In this document: in pieces, positions 51,316 to 60,905 of the stretch
Layout: every line of letters starts with the position of its first letter
Numbering within the stretch: position 1 is the stretch's first letter
DNA from: Mesorhizobium sp. M8A.F.Ca.ET.218.01.1.1
GTDB taxonomy: Bacteria > Pseudomonadota > Alphaproteobacteria > Rhizobiales > Rhizobiaceae
Assembly: GCF_004791165.1 (NCBI RefSeq)
Contig: NZ_SRUZ01000001.1
Coordinates: forward strand, 726,382 to 790,381
DNA length: 64,000 nucleotides
Direction of reading: 5' to 3'
The notes under the pieces: model-generated
The model's database searches: none
What the model saw: the letters and a program-made list of their open reading frames with translations, nothing else
Told to the model about the DNA's origin: nothing
Program-made: the position numbers and the translations under genes

Positions 51316-52077
51316 TCAGGCAGCGTCGCGATAGTATTTCGCCGTCGGTACGATGGACAGCGGCGTCAGCCGGTTGATGGCCGGATTAGCGAACATCATC
51401 CGCTGCTCCACCGCCGTCGACTTAAAGAACGGGAACCGTTCGAGTGTCTGGCGCAAGTTTTCGCCGCAGGGGATTTCGAACAGAGCGATCGGCGCAAGAA
51501 CACCCGGGAACACCTTGCCCTCTGTCCTCTGAATGGCATGGAAGATGCGAGCATAGTAAGCGGAATGCTCGATCTTGATCGGCGTAAGCACTGCCGTAAG
51601 GTTGAAGTAACTGGCGGCCACCATGCCAAGCCTGAGCGTCAGAAAAGGCAGGACTCCGGGCGCGGGCGCACTGTCGGCATCGGTTGCGAAGCGAGTCCCG
51701 TCGATGAATGTCTCTCCGCGGGCAAGCCGCTCGGTTAATATTTCCGGATAGGCGTCGACGGACGGCGAATGAGGGTGCTCTCGGGAAATGTAGTGGAGCC
51801 GTAGTGTGCTGACCAGGTGTCCATCGAAGTAGACGCCGAACCGATAGGAATTCGGCAGATTGTCCCAGCGATCCTCGAACATCCCGCTGGCGATCGGGCC
51901 GCACATGCCCGATTGCAGGTAGGAATGATAGCGAAGGCGGTAGATCGCCTCCAGATCCTCGCCTCCAGTGATGAGACGATAGTCGACATGCTCCAGCAAT
52001 TGCATGATCGAATGGTTTAGCGCCGACCCAGCATTTGCGCCGGCGCCAGCCCGCGCATCGTTTCTTGCAGCATCCAT
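51316..52077 (-). CDS. FeeM-like N-acyl amino acid synthase / GNAT-type acyltransferase
   Basis: About 253 residues from an ATG at 52077 preceded by GAGG; an in-frame start at 52155 adds 26 residues. YRLITGGEDLEAIYRLRYHSYLQSG, then FEDRWDNLPNSYRFGVYFDGHLVSTLRLHYISRE and LPFLTLRLGMVAASYFNLTAVLTPIKIEHSAYYARIFH fit the FeeM group, which is related to acyl-homoserine lactone synthases and joins long acyl chains from acyl carrier protein to an amino acid. The product may be a lipid or a signal. I infer the family from these patterns only; a general GNAT is possible. No exporter or partner acyl carrier protein is adjacent. Confidence 0.6.
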   Translation of the reverse strand: MDAARNDARAGAGANAGSALNHSIMQLLEHVDYRLITGGEDLEAIYRLRYHSYLQSGMCGPIASGMFEDRWDNLPNSYRFGVYFDGHLVSTLRLHYISREHPHSPSVDAYPEILTERLARGETFIDGTRFATDADSAPAPGVLPFLTLRLGMVAASYFNLTAVLTPIKIEHSAYYARIFHAIQRTEGKVFPGVLAPIALFEIPCGENLRQTLERFPFFKSTAVEQRMMFANPAINRLTPLSIVPTAKYYRDAA

Positions 52078-52377
52078 TCTCAAGTCCTCGTATCCGCCTC
52101 TGAACAGGCTATTCGAGTTGAAATGAGACACAAGCCGAAAATTCGACCCTACCAATTTACCACTTGTTAACCTTAACGACCCGAGATTCTGGCGGCAGAG
52201 TGGTGTTGGCTAAAGGAGCAGTTTTGGCGTCCAGATCCAAGTTCGCGTGAAAACTACTGAGCGCTTTGCTTGGAATTGTTCCAAGTCACTGCCAAATATG
52301 CTGGTTCGTACGAGCCCGCCACACGATCCAAGCAACGCACATTATTGACTTCGATGGGCGGGAATTTGCGGCGAAAG
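52078..52377. other. Intergenic region with a 17-nt palindrome
   Basis: No gene is seen in these 300 nt between the FeeM-like gene start and the end of the GGDEF-EAL gene. CTTGGAATTGTTCCAAG (52269-52285) is a 7-bp inverted repeat with a 3-nt centre, a possible operator or weak terminator. AT-rich DNA (GTTAACCTTAACG near 52166-52178) may be the promoter of the FeeM-like gene. Confidence 0.4.
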
Positions 52378-54693
52378 CTAGCCGGCTGTGCGCTTGGCGG
52401 CGAGACGCAGATCCGCGGCAAATGGCCAGGTGACGTTCGACATCGTCTCGATACCCGACGCGCTGAGCGCTGCGCCGAACAGGAAGCCCTGGACAAGATC
52501 CGGCTTCACCGAATGCATCAAGACCTTAAGCTGCTCGAATGTCTCCACGCCTTCGATGGTGACGGTAAGCCCCAGGATACGGGTCAGATCGACGACGCCC
52601 TTCAACAGCTCGAGTGAGCGCGGATTGTGGGTGATGTCCATCACGAACGACCGGTCGATCTTGATCTTGTCGAGTGGAAGCTTATGGAGATAGCTCAGGC
52701 TTGAATAGCCGGTGCCGAAATCGTCGAGGGCGATGCGGACGCCGAGCTGCTTCAGTTCCTCGATATATTGGCGGGTCAAGGACTTGTCGTCGAGCAGCGC
52801 GGTTTCCGTGACTTCGATTTCTAGGCGGCCGGCGGCGAGGCCGGAGTTCGCCAACGCATCGCGCACCTTCTGGATGACGTCGCGGCTGCGGAAATCCCTG
52901 GCCGAGAGATTGACCGAGACGCTGGTCTGGTCAGGCCATTTGGCGCATTCGGTGCAAGCCGCATGCAGCACGAAGGTGCTGATTTCGGAAATGATGCCCA
53001 TCTCCTCGGCCAGCGGAATGAATATGCTGGGCGAAATCGGTCCGAGATCGGGATGGTCCCAGCGGCAGAGCGCCTCGCAGCTGGCGATGCGCATGGTGTT
53101 CATCGCCACGATCGGCTGGTAGACGACCCGCAGGTCCCTGCTTTCCACGGCACTGCGCAGATCCGCCTTCATCAGCTGGCGGTTGCGGAACGCGGCGTCC
53201 ATCGCCGCCTCGAACAGCCGCCAACCGTTCTTGCCGAGCTCCTTGGCCTTGTAGAGCGCCAGGTCCGCCTTGACGATCATGGCGTCGACATCGGTCCCGC
53301 CGACCTTGGACAGCACCGCGCCGGCGCTGGCCTGGATCCGCAACCCGTGGCCCGCGACGTCGACCTCTCCCTGCAGCTCGGCGAAAATCCGGTCGAGCAG
53401 GCTCTCCAGGTGGCTCTCATCATCGATGCGGTCGAAGAACAGCATGAACTCATCGCCACCGAAGCGGCTGACGGTAAGGCCTTGCCCGGCGATGGCCGCC
53501 AGGCGATCGGCGACGGCGTAAATCAGCCCGTCGCCGACAGGATGTCCGAGCGTGTCGTTGACGCTCTTGAAATCGTCGAGGTCGATCACGGCGAGGCCGC
53601 ACAGGCGGTCGCGGTCGCCGGAGGCCATCAGTTCGCCGACCAGTTCGTGGAAATAGGCACGGTTGGGAAGGCCGGTGAGATTGTCGTAGCGCGCCATGAA
53701 CCGGATCTTTTCCTCCGCTTCGACGCGCGCCGTAACATCCTCGAAGGTGATCACGCCGAGTTCCTGGCTGCCTTCGCGCGCGGAGAATTCGTAATGCTGG
53801 CCGTTGGCGAGCGAAACAAGCACCTTGCGGTCCCTGCCCTCGCGCAGGGCGCGAGTCAGCTGCGCCTCGACGTAGCGGCAGTCCTTCGGCGCCAGCATAC
53901 CGCCGGCGACGCCGCGCATCAGAAGGCCGTGGATGGAGCGCCCGAGCAGCGCGTCGGCCGATTTCAGCGACATCAGATGAGCGGCCTCGGCATTGGCGAC
54001 CGCGACACGCCCGTCAGGGCCGAGCATGACTAGGCCGTGCGACATGGTGTTGAGCGCGCGGTCGAACCTGCGCGTTATGCTTTTCGCCTGCTGGTGGCCG
54101 ATGACCGCGGAAAAAAGCACATTGCGAACATGGTCGGCGCTGTTGATGGTAATGAACGTCATCGGGAAGATCATCAGACCGAGGACGACAGACGGGGCAT
54201 CCTGACGCAGCAGGAGCGCAACTGCCATCGGACCGATGAAGGTTACGGAAAAAATCCGCACCATGCGCGGAGAACCGTAGTTGCGGGCGACAACCGTGAC
54301 CAGGGTTGCCAACGTCAGCGACATCGCCGCCAGTTCGGCGAATGGGTCGGGATACACATAGATCGACACGAAGCACAGCGCACCCAAACCGAGGCCCTGC
54401 AAGCAGCCTTTGAAGATGTAGCTGCGCTCCAATCGGTGTGCGTGTTCGACATCGGCAATCATGCCGCCGGTCTTCAGGAAGCTGCGAATACCGAAGTAAC
54501 GGAGAAGGCTGATCGGCAGTAGAATAAAAGAAAAGGCCAGAAACAACAGATTTTGCGTGCGCTGATAAATCATGAATCCGAGGATCCAGTAGCACGCGCC
54601 ACCGATCACCAACATGTGCGCGTTGTCGAACAACGACCGCACAAATTGGATATAAACATCCGCGGGGATGCTTTCGGTCTTTGTTTTGCCCAT
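52378..54693 (-). CDS. Membrane-bound PAS-GGDEF-EAL protein (cyclic di-GMP metabolism)
   Basis: 771 residues. The first 200 residues hold about six membrane helices (MLVIGGACYWILGFMIY, NLLFLAFSFILLPISLLRYF, LGLGALCFVSIYVY, MAVALLLRQ, VVLGLMIFPMTFITI). A PAS domain follows (ALNTMSHGLVMLGPDGRVAVANAEAAHLM), then GGDEF with intact FGGDEF and DNLTGLPNRAYF, and EAL with CEALCRWDHP, SVNLSARDF, LEIEVTETALL, LDDFGTGYSSLSYLHKLPLDKIKIDRSF and TIEGVETFEQL. Both catalytic motifs look intact, so it could make or break c-di-GMP, with one domain possibly dominant. The PAS domain may sense a small molecule or redox. Confidence 0.92.
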   Translation of the reverse strand: MGKTKTESIPADVYIQFVRSLFDNAHMLVIGGACYWILGFMIYQRTQNLLFLAFSFILLPISLLRYFGIRSFLKTGGMIADVEHAHRLERSYIFKGCLQGLGLGALCFVSIYVYPDPFAELAAMSLTLATLVTVVARNYGSPRMVRIFSVTFIGPMAVALLLRQDAPSVVLGLMIFPMTFITINSADHVRNVLFSAVIGHQQAKSITRRFDRALNTMSHGLVMLGPDGRVAVANAEAAHLMSLKSADALLGRSIHGLLMRGVAGGMLAPKDCRYVEAQLTRALREGRDRKVLVSLANGQHYEFSAREGSQELGVITFEDVTARVEAEEKIRFMARYDNLTGLPNRAYFHELVGELMASGDRDRLCGLAVIDLDDFKSVNDTLGHPVGDGLIYAVADRLAAIAGQGLTVSRFGGDEFMLFFDRIDDESHLESLLDRIFAELQGEVDVAGHGLRIQASAGAVLSKVGGTDVDAMIVKADLALYKAKELGKNGWRLFEAAMDAAFRNRQLMKADLRSAVESRDLRVVYQPIVAMNTMRIASCEALCRWDHPDLGPISPSIFIPLAEEMGIISEISTFVLHAACTECAKWPDQTSVSVNLSARDFRSRDVIQKVRDALANSGLAAGRLEIEVTETALLDDKSLTRQYIEELKQLGVRIALDDFGTGYSSLSYLHKLPLDKIKIDRSFVMDITHNPRSLELLKGVVDLTRILGLTVTIEGVETFEQLKVLMHSVKPDLVQGFLFGAALSASGIETMSNVTWPFAADLRLAAKRTAG

Positions 54694-54837
54694 ATGGTCG
54701 GCCCAACGCTAGGCCTTGTCATGCCACAACCGCCTTAAGAAAGGCTTAGAACAGGGGGTTAAGCAACGGCTTCGGTCCGCCTGCCAAGGCGAGAGGGGCT
54801 TACAGCCCGAAAAAGGCTTTGAACATTGGTGGAGGAA

Positions 54838-57800
54838 TCACTCAGCGGCACTGAGAACCGGTATCGGCATCGTTTGGGTCAGCCGCTGGAGCAACCTGCG
54901 GCGCTCGCCCGCCGCCTTTTCGGCGCTTGCCCGCCGGACATGGCCGTAGCCGCGGATCAGCGCCGGGACCGAGACCAGGGCTGTCGCGGCCTCGATCTTG
55001 CCCGGCGCCAGCGAGTTGGCCACGAGCTGCAGATCGGCTTCGTACTGTGCCAGCAACTGCCGCTCCATGCGCCGTTCGGCGGTGTAGCCGAACAGATCGA
55101 AAGCAGTGCCGCGCAGACCCTTCATCGCCGCGAGCACGCGTAAACCCTTCATCATCCAGGGGCCGAAGCTCGATTTCCTCGGTTTGCCGTCATTGCCGCG
55201 ACGCCCCATGATCGGCGGCGCGAGATGAAATTCGAGCTTCTCGTAGCTCTGGAACTGCTTGCCAAGCTCGGCGGCGAAGGAGCCGTCGGTGTAAAGCCGC
55301 GCCACCTCGTATTCGTCCTTGATCGCCATCAGCTTGAACAGGCTTTTGGCCGCGGCCTCGGTCACATCGGTCGAACCCGGCATGGCCTTCGTTTCTGCCG
55401 CTCGCAGCGTCGAAATCCTGTCGGCGTAGCGCTTGCCGTAAGCAGCACTCTGATAGGCGGCGAGGAAGGCGACACGGCGGGCGATGATCTCGTCGAGCGT
55501 CTCAGCGACCGAAGCGGCCTGTCCGGCCTTGTCGGCGAAGCCCGGCTGGGCGACGAGGCCGCGCACGAAATCCGGCTGATGCGCCGCGCGGCGGCCCCAG
55601 CGGAAGGCGGCGATATTCATCGCCACCGCTTCGCCGTTCAATTCGATAGCCTTTTCAACAGCTTCGGCCGAGAGGGGCAGACCGCCGTGCTGGAAGGCAA
55701 AGCCGAGCATGAACATATTGGCGCCGAGCGAATTGCCGAACAGTGCGGTGGCGGTGCGGGTGGCGTCGAAGAAATGCGCCTTGTCGTCACCGGCGGCGGA
55801 CCGGATCGCCTTCTTCAGGCGCTCGACCGGCAGCGAGAAATCGGCCGATCGGGCAAATTCGCCCGGCATGATCTCGGCGGTGTTGGCCAGGAAGATCGTA
55901 TGCCCCTCGCGCACCGCGGTCAGCACCTTCTTGGCGCCCGACACGACGAGATCGCAGCCAAGTACGAGGTCGGCCTTCCCAGCCGAAACGCGGATGGCAT
56001 TGATGTCTTCCGGCGTGCGGGCGATGCGGACATGAGTGAACACCGAACCGCCCTTCTGGGCGAGGCCGGCCATGTCGATCATGCCGCAGCCCTTGTCCTC
56101 CAGATGCGCCGCCATGCCAAGCACGGCGCCGATGGTGACGACGCCGGTGCCGCCGACGCCATCGATGATCGCCGCCCAGCCCTCGACGCCGAGCGGGAAT
56201 TCGGCTGGTGTCGGCACGCCTTCAAGTGGGTCGGTCCCGCCGGCCAGGCCTTCGGCCTTGCGGATCTTGGCACCGTGCACGGTGACGAAGGACGGGCAGA
56301 AGCCGTTGACGCAGGAGAAGTCCTTGTTGCAGCTCGACTGGTCGATCTTGCGCTTGCGGCCGAATTCGGTCTCCACCGGCTGGATCGAGACGCAGTTCGA
56401 CTGCACGCCGCAATCGCCGCAGCCTTCGCAGACCAGTTCGTTGATGAAAACGCGCTTGTCGGGGTCGGGAAAGGTGCCGCGCTTGCGGCGGCGGCGCTTT
56501 TCGGCGGCGCAGGTCTGGTCGTAGAGCAGGATCGACACACCCTTGACGTCGCGCAACTCGCGCTGGACGAGGTCGAGGTCGTCGCGATGATGAATGGTGG
56601 CGCCGGCCGGAAACTCGGCCTTGCCCGCATATTTGTCGGGTTCGTCGGTGACGACAGCGATGCGGTCGACGCCCTCTGCCCGCACCTGCCTGGCGATCAT
56701 GTCCACGGTCAGCCCGCCCTCATGCGGCTGGCCGCCGGTCATGGCGACGGCGTCGTTGTAGAGAATCTTGTAGGTGATGTTGGCTTCGCTCGACAGGGCG
56801 AAGCGGATCGCCAGCGTGCCGGAATGGTTGTAGGTGCCGTCGCCGAGATTCTGGAAGATGTGGTCGCGCCTGGAGAACGGCGCCTGGCCGACCCATTGCG
56901 CGCCCTCGCCGCCCATGGCGGTGAAGCCGAGCGTGTTGCGGTCCATCCACAGCGCCATGAAGTGGCAGCCGATACCGGCGGCGGCGATCGAGCCATCAGG
57001 TACCTTGGTCGAGGAATTGTGCGGACAACCCGAACAGAAGAAGGGCGTGCGCGAGCCGATGTCGGTGGCGTCCGCCAGCATCGCCTGGAATTGGCGCAGC
57101 TTGGCGACCCTTGCCGAAATCTCCTCGGACGGGCCGATGGTCTTCACGATCCTCTCGCCGAGCGCTATGGCGATCTCGTTGGGGTCCAGCGCGCCCTTGG
57201 CCGGGAACAGCCAGTCGCCGCGCTCGTCCTTCTTGCCGACAATGACCGGCGGCGAGGCCGTGCCATAAAGGCTCTCGCGCAGCTGCACCTCGATCAGCGA
57301 GCGCTTCTCCTCGACGACGACGATGGTGTCGAGACCGCGGGCGAACTCGGAAATGTGCTGCAGGTCTAGCGGCCAGGGGCAGCCGACCTTGAACAGCCGC
57401 ACGCCGATGCGGTTGGCTCCCGCCTCGTCGATGCCGATATCCTCCAGCGCCTGGCGGACGTCGAGATAGCTCTTGCCCAGCGTGATGATGCCTAGCTTCG
57501 GATTGCGGCCGCCCGAATAGACGATCCTGTTCAGCCCATTGGCATGGATGAAGGCGGAAGCCGCGGCACGCTTGTGCTCATGCAGCCGCTCCTCCTGGCC
57601 GAGCATGTCGATCTCGTGGCGGATGTTGAGGCCGCCCGGCGGCATGTCGAAATCCGGGACGACGATCTTCAACCGTTCGAGCGAGGCATCGACCGAAGCC
57701 GTCGATTCGATGTTGTCCTTGACGCATTTTATCGCCGCCCAGGTGCCGGCAAAGCGCGACATGGCAAAGCCATAGAGGCCGTAGTCGATGATCTCCTGGA

Positions 57801-58326
57801 CACCGGCCGGGTTGAGGATCGGCACCATGGTATCGACGAAGAGGAATTCGGTGGCGTGCGCATTGGTCGAGGATTCGGCCATGTGGTCATCGCCCATGAG
57901 CGCAAGGACGCCGCCATGTTTCGACGAGCCGGCGAGATTGGCGTGGCGGAACACGTCGCCCGAACGGTCGACGCCCGGCCCCTTGCCGTACCAGACCGAA
58001 AAGACCCCATCATGGGTGCCCTCGCCCAGCAGCTCCGTCTGCTGCGAGCCCCAGCAGGCGGTGGCGGCCAGCTCTTCGTTGAGGCCGGGCTGGAAGACGA
58101 TGTCGGCCCCGGCGAGCTGCTTTTTCGCCTTCCACAGCTGCATGTCGAGGCCGCCGAGCGGCGAGCCGCGATAGCCGGAGACGAACCCTCCCGTGTTCAA
58201 GCCAGCGCGGCGGTCGCGCTCGCGCTGCATCAGGAGCATGCGGATGACCGCCTGCGCGCCGGACAGGAAGATGCGCTCCTTCCCGAGATCGAACTTGTCG
58301 TCGAGCGCGACATCATGCAGCGTCAT
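54838..58326 (-). CDS. Indolepyruvate ferredoxin oxidoreductase (fused alpha-gamma type)
   Basis: 1162 residues from an ATG at 58326 after AGGAAA. The N-terminal half is the ThDP-binding core (LNTGGFVSGYRGSPLGGLDMQLWKAKKQL, ADSSTNAHATEF-like MAESSTNAHATEFLFVD, CPHNSSTKVPDGS, GEGAQWVGQAPF, ILYNDAVAMTGGQPHEGGL). Next is a cysteine cluster for iron-sulfur binding (INELVCEGCGDCGVQSNCVSI, SCNKDFSCVNGFCPSF). Then the gamma-type domain (GVGGTGVVTIGAVLGMAAHLE, GLAQKGGSVFTHVRIA). It oxidatively decarboxylates aryl pyruvates with ferredoxin. Large single-chain versions like this are usual in aerobic proteobacteria. Stands alone. Confidence 0.93.
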   Translation of the reverse strand: MTLHDVALDDKFDLGKERIFLSGAQAVIRMLLMQRERDRRAGLNTGGFVSGYRGSPLGGLDMQLWKAKKQLAGADIVFQPGLNEELAATACWGSQQTELLGEGTHDGVFSVWYGKGPGVDRSGDVFRHANLAGSSKHGGVLALMGDDHMAESSTNAHATEFLFVDTMVPILNPAGVQEIIDYGLYGFAMSRFAGTWAAIKCVKDNIESTASVDASLERLKIVVPDFDMPPGGLNIRHEIDMLGQEERLHEHKRAAASAFIHANGLNRIVYSGGRNPKLGIITLGKSYLDVRQALEDIGIDEAGANRIGVRLFKVGCPWPLDLQHISEFARGLDTIVVVEEKRSLIEVQLRESLYGTASPPVIVGKKDERGDWLFPAKGALDPNEIAIALGERIVKTIGPSEEISARVAKLRQFQAMLADATDIGSRTPFFCSGCPHNSSTKVPDGSIAAAGIGCHFMALWMDRNTLGFTAMGGEGAQWVGQAPFSRRDHIFQNLGDGTYNHSGTLAIRFALSSEANITYKILYNDAVAMTGGQPHEGGLTVDMIARQVRAEGVDRIAVVTDEPDKYAGKAEFPAGATIHHRDDLDLVQRELRDVKGVSILLYDQTCAAEKRRRRKRGTFPDPDKRVFINELVCEGCGDCGVQSNCVSIQPVETEFGRKRKIDQSSCNKDFSCVNGFCPSFVTVHGAKIRKAEGLAGGTDPLEGVPTPAEFPLGVEGWAAIIDGVGGTGVVTIGAVLGMAAHLEDKGCGMIDMAGLAQKGGSVFTHVRIARTPEDINAIRVSAGKADLVLGCDLVVSGAKKVLTAVREGHTIFLANTAEIMPGEFARSADFSLPVERLKKAIRSAAGDDKAHFFDATRTATALFGNSLGANMFMLGFAFQHGGLPLSAEAVEKAIELNGEAVAMNIAAFRWGRRAAHQPDFVRGLVAQPGFADKAGQAASVAETLDEIIARRVAFLAAYQSAAYGKRYADRISTLRAAETKAMPGSTDVTEAAAKSLFKLMAIKDEYEVARLYTDGSFAAELGKQFQSYEKLEFHLAPPIMGRRGNDGKPRKSSFGPWMMKGLRVLAAMKGLRGTAFDLFGYTAERRMERQLLAQYEADLQLVANSLAPGKIEAATALVSVPALIRGYGHVRRASAEKAAGERRRLLQRLTQTMPIPVLSAAE

Positions 58327-58482
58327 CAGGCATTTCCTCTGCGAAGGCCGCGCGGGGCAGCGGCCAACGTCGGGATCGGATGACGTATCCTTTCTTCCCT
58401 TGCAAGGCAGGTCAAACAAAATCGAAAGGACCAGCCAACGCGCAACAAACAGTCCGGCGGATGGTGGACCGCGCATGAAAGC

Positions 58483-58515
58483 GTGCGCCGACAGCGCGAC
58501 GGCGCACGAAAATTC
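58483..58515 (-). terminator. Possible terminator after the lipoprotein gene
   Basis: GTGCGCC (58483-58489) pairs with GGCGCAC (58501-58507) over an 11-nt loop, 37 nt after the lipoprotein stop at 58544. On the minus strand it is followed only by GCTTTC, so termination is uncertain. Confidence 0.3.
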
Positions 58516-58543
58516 CAGACGAAATCGATGCCGTCGGAAGGTG

Positions 58544-59077
58544 TCAGCCGGCTTTCGAGCAGTCCGGCTTCGGCTCGCCGGGCAGCTTGCCGTCGGGATG
58601 GCCGACGAGATCGGGATTGGCCGTATAGAGCTGGTCGATGACCAGCGGCCGGTCGGGCAGGATCGACTGATCTTCCGTCGACATCAGCGTGGTGTCGATG
58701 GTCTGCAGGACCGCACCATCGGCGCCCTTGATACTGATGGCGATGGCATAGGGTTTGTTCTTGACGACGCAGGTCAGCGCCGGGCTCTCCAGGCTCACCT
58801 TGTCGAGCTTCGGCCAGACCTTCTGCTCGACCACGAATGGTTCACCTCCGGCGGGGTTCTGGAAGCTGGCAACCGCCACCTGGCCCTCGCCCATCGGCTG
58901 CAAGGGCCGCAGCGTCACGACATAGGTCGCCCGGGCGAGACGGTAGTTGAAGACGAATATCTTGCCGGAAACCTCGAACAGCTTGCCTTCGCCGCCGGTA
59001 TCGCGACAGGCGCCGAGGGCCGCGGCGGCAAGCAGCATGGCGCCGGCAGCGAGCGAACGTGAAAATCCTCTAGGCAT
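58544..59077 (-). CDS. Putative lipoprotein, function unknown
   Basis: About 177 residues from an ATG at 59077 after AGGTCAGGA. The signal sequence RSLAAGAMLLAAAALGAC has a lipobox (LGAC), so it is a predicted membrane-anchored periplasmic protein. The mature part (FVFNYRLARATYVVTLRPLQPMGEGQVAVASFQNPAGG) resembles a beta-rich domain; two more cysteines lie near the middle and end. No family recognised. It overlaps the CGNR gene by 8 bp and is probably translated with it. Confidence 0.75.
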   Translation of the reverse strand: MPRGFSRSLAAGAMLLAAAALGACRDTGGEGKLFEVSGKIFVFNYRLARATYVVTLRPLQPMGEGQVAVASFQNPAGGEPFVVEQKVWPKLDKVSLESPALTCVVKNKPYAIAISIKGADGAVLQTIDTTLMSTEDQSILPDRPLVIDQLYTANPDLVGHPDGKLPGEPKPDCSKAG

Positions 59078-59678
59078 TCCTGACCTCATTGGCCGCCATG
59101 CGGCGGCGATAGTGACGGCTCGCCTTCTGCCTGTTGCCGCACACCGCCATGTCGCACCAAAGGCGGCTGGAATTGCGGCTTCTGTCGACAAACAGCCAGG
59201 TGCAGTTGGGGCAGATCCTGAGCCTTGCGACCGTGTCATCGCGCAACAGAGAAAGGGCTGAAACCGCCAGCGCCGCCTCGAAGGCGATCGGCGTCGCCGG
59301 ATCGCCGAACGGCCGTCCCGGCGCCCCGATCTCGGTCCGGCCGGCAGCCAGGCCGTCTGCACAGGCCCGCAGGAACTCGGGCAGGTCGGCGGTGGAAACC
59401 GCGCCCTTCGACACCGCGCCTCGAAACAGCCGGTCGGTCGTCTCGCGGATCGACAGCACGATGGGCGCGATTGCCACCGGCGAGGACACCGCCAAGCGCC
59501 TGTCGCCAAGCTCGGCGGCGCGAAAGCCGCTGGCCGCGTCGGCGAAGCGACCGATTTCCCCCGGATCGTCGAAGCGGTCGAACGTGCGCTCCGGATCGCC
59601 GCGCAGCACGACGGTATTCGCGGTGTCGAGCGCGAGCAGGCCGCCGGTAAACCGATGTGGGGTCCAGGCAACTGTCAT
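59070..59678 (-). CDS. CGNR zinc finger domain protein (ABATE domain)
   Basis: 202 residues. The N-terminal part (RFTGGLLALDTANTVVLRG...DRFDDPGEIGRFADAA) is the ABATE/DUF1470 domain, and the C-terminus carries the zinc finger ICPNCTWLFVDRSRNSSRLWCDMAVCGNRQKASRHYRR, with Cys-x2-Cys...Cys-x4-Cys and the name-giving CGNR. Members are thought to be DNA-binding regulators of stress or metabolism. An inverted repeat (AATCTAAC / GTTAGATT, 59686-59721) just upstream could be its own operator. Confidence 0.9.
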   Translation of the reverse strand: MTVAWTPHRFTGGLLALDTANTVVLRGDPERTFDRFDDPGEIGRFADAASGFRAAELGDRRLAVSSPVAIAPIVLSIRETTDRLFRGAVSKGAVSTADLPEFLRACADGLAAGRTEIGAPGRPFGDPATPIAFEAALAVSALSLLRDDTVARLRICPNCTWLFVDRSRNSSRLWCDMAVCGNRQKASRHYRRRMAANEVRNA

Positions 59679-59685
59679 TCCTGGA

Positions 59686-59721
59686 AATCTAACCGATAAA
59701 TCGCGTTTGACAAGTTAGATT
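59686..59721. promoter_or_regulatory. Inverted repeat upstream of the CGNR gene
   Basis: AATCTAAC at 59686-59693 and GTTAGATT at 59714-59721 are exact complements 20 nt apart, 8 nt upstream of the CGNR start. TTGACA at 59707-59712 (plus strand) lies between. The site could serve the CGNR protein and the divergent permease gene; inferred from position only. Confidence 0.35.
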
Positions 59722-59797
59722 CGCCGATGCAAACCTCACATGCGCACGGTATCGTCGCCTTTGCCCGATCCGCTCTTGGCGAGATGCTCCGGGCGAG

Positions 59798-60724
59798 ATG
59801 CTTCTGGTGTTGTCGAGCATGCTCTATTTCTTCCAGCAGGTGCTGAACGGGCTGCATTCGGGCGCGCTCTATGCCCTGCTCGCCTTCGGCTATGTGCTGA
59901 CCAACGGCATCCTGCACCGCACCAACCTTGCCTATGGCGCGCTGTTTGCCTTCTGCGGCCAGGCAATGATCCTGAGCGTCGCCTTCGCCTACCAGGTGCT
60001 GTGGCTGACGCTGTTGGCCTCGGTGCTGTTCGGCGTCGTCGCGGCGTTCCTCTATGCCGCGCTCATCAGCCATGTCCTGTCGCGCAGCGTCTTTGAACCG
60101 TTGGCCGACCGCTCGCCCAACGCGATCGTGGTGACGACGCTCGGCATCCTGCTCGTGCTTTCGGAAGCGAGCCGCATCGCCGCCGACACGCACGATCTGT
60201 GGCTGCCGCCAATGTTGGCCGAGCCCATCGTTTTCGCCGAAAGCTCCGGCTTCATGGCGACGCTGACGCTGATCCAGGTGCTCGACTGCGCCGTGGTCCT
60301 GGCGGCGGTCGCACTCGCTACATGGGCGTTTGCCCGCTCAAACTTCGGCCGGTGCTGGCGTGCCGTCTCCGACGACCCCAGGGCCGCCGCCCTGTGCGGC
60401 GTCGACGTGCGCGGCGTGTTCCGGCGTGCCGTGCTGTTCGGCGGCTTCTGCGCCGCGCTGGCCGGGGTCATGGCCAGCCTCTATTACGGCAATGTCAGCT
60501 TCGGTTCCGGCCTTGTCTACGGCCTGAAGATCCTGTTCGTGACCGCTGTCGGCGGCTATCTCTCGCCGCCAAGGGCCGCGCTGGGCGCGGCCGCTTTCGG
60601 CATGGCCGAATCACTGTGGGCCGGCTATTTCCCGGTCGAATGGCGCGATGCGTGGATGTATCTGTTCCTGGTGGCCATGCTGATCCTGATCGGCGCCGGC
60701 CGCGACACCGGAAAGATCGTCTGA
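59798..60724 (+). CDS. Branched-chain amino acid ABC transporter permease (LivH-like), orphan
   Basis: 308 residues, about eight membrane helices. LYFFQQVLNGLHSGALYALLAFGYVLTNGILHRTNLAYGAL at the N-terminus is the LivH pattern, and FGRCWRAVSDDPRAAALCGVDVRGVFRRAVLFGGFCAALAGVMASLYYGNVSFGSGLVYGLKILFVTAVGGY carries the ATPase-contact loop. ATG at 59798 or 59819; neither has a clear ribosome site. No LivM, LivG, LivF or binding protein follows, which is unusual, so partners must be encoded elsewhere. Confidence 0.82.
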   Translation: MLLVLSSMLYFFQQVLNGLHSGALYALLAFGYVLTNGILHRTNLAYGALFAFCGQAMILSVAFAYQVLWLTLLASVLFGVVAAFLYAALISHVLSRSVFEPLADRSPNAIVVTTLGILLVLSEASRIAADTHDLWLPPMLAEPIVFAESSGFMATLTLIQVLDCAVVLAAVALATWAFARSNFGRCWRAVSDDPRAAALCGVDVRGVFRRAVLFGGFCAALAGVMASLYYGNVSFGSGLVYGLKILFVTAVGGYLSPPRAALGAAAFGMAESLWAGYFPVEWRDAWMYLFLVAMLILIGAGRDTGKIV

Positions 60725-60905
60725 GCCCATCAGACTTTGGTTGCATGACGTTTCGTCAGGCTGCGGTTTTCCACCGCGCCGCAAGGGCCGATTGCCTGCA
60801 TCCTTCCTCCTCGTGTTGACCAACCGGACCACGCACTGCATACCGTTGGGCCACGCGACGCGACGAAAAAGGGGGATCGCGCGTCACCGCATCAGGGAGG
60901 AATGC

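Noticed and set aside
55225..57369. 714-codon plus-strand frame opposite the indolepyruvate oxidoreductase
   Set aside because: Shadow; the minus strand has a complete, motif-rich protein.
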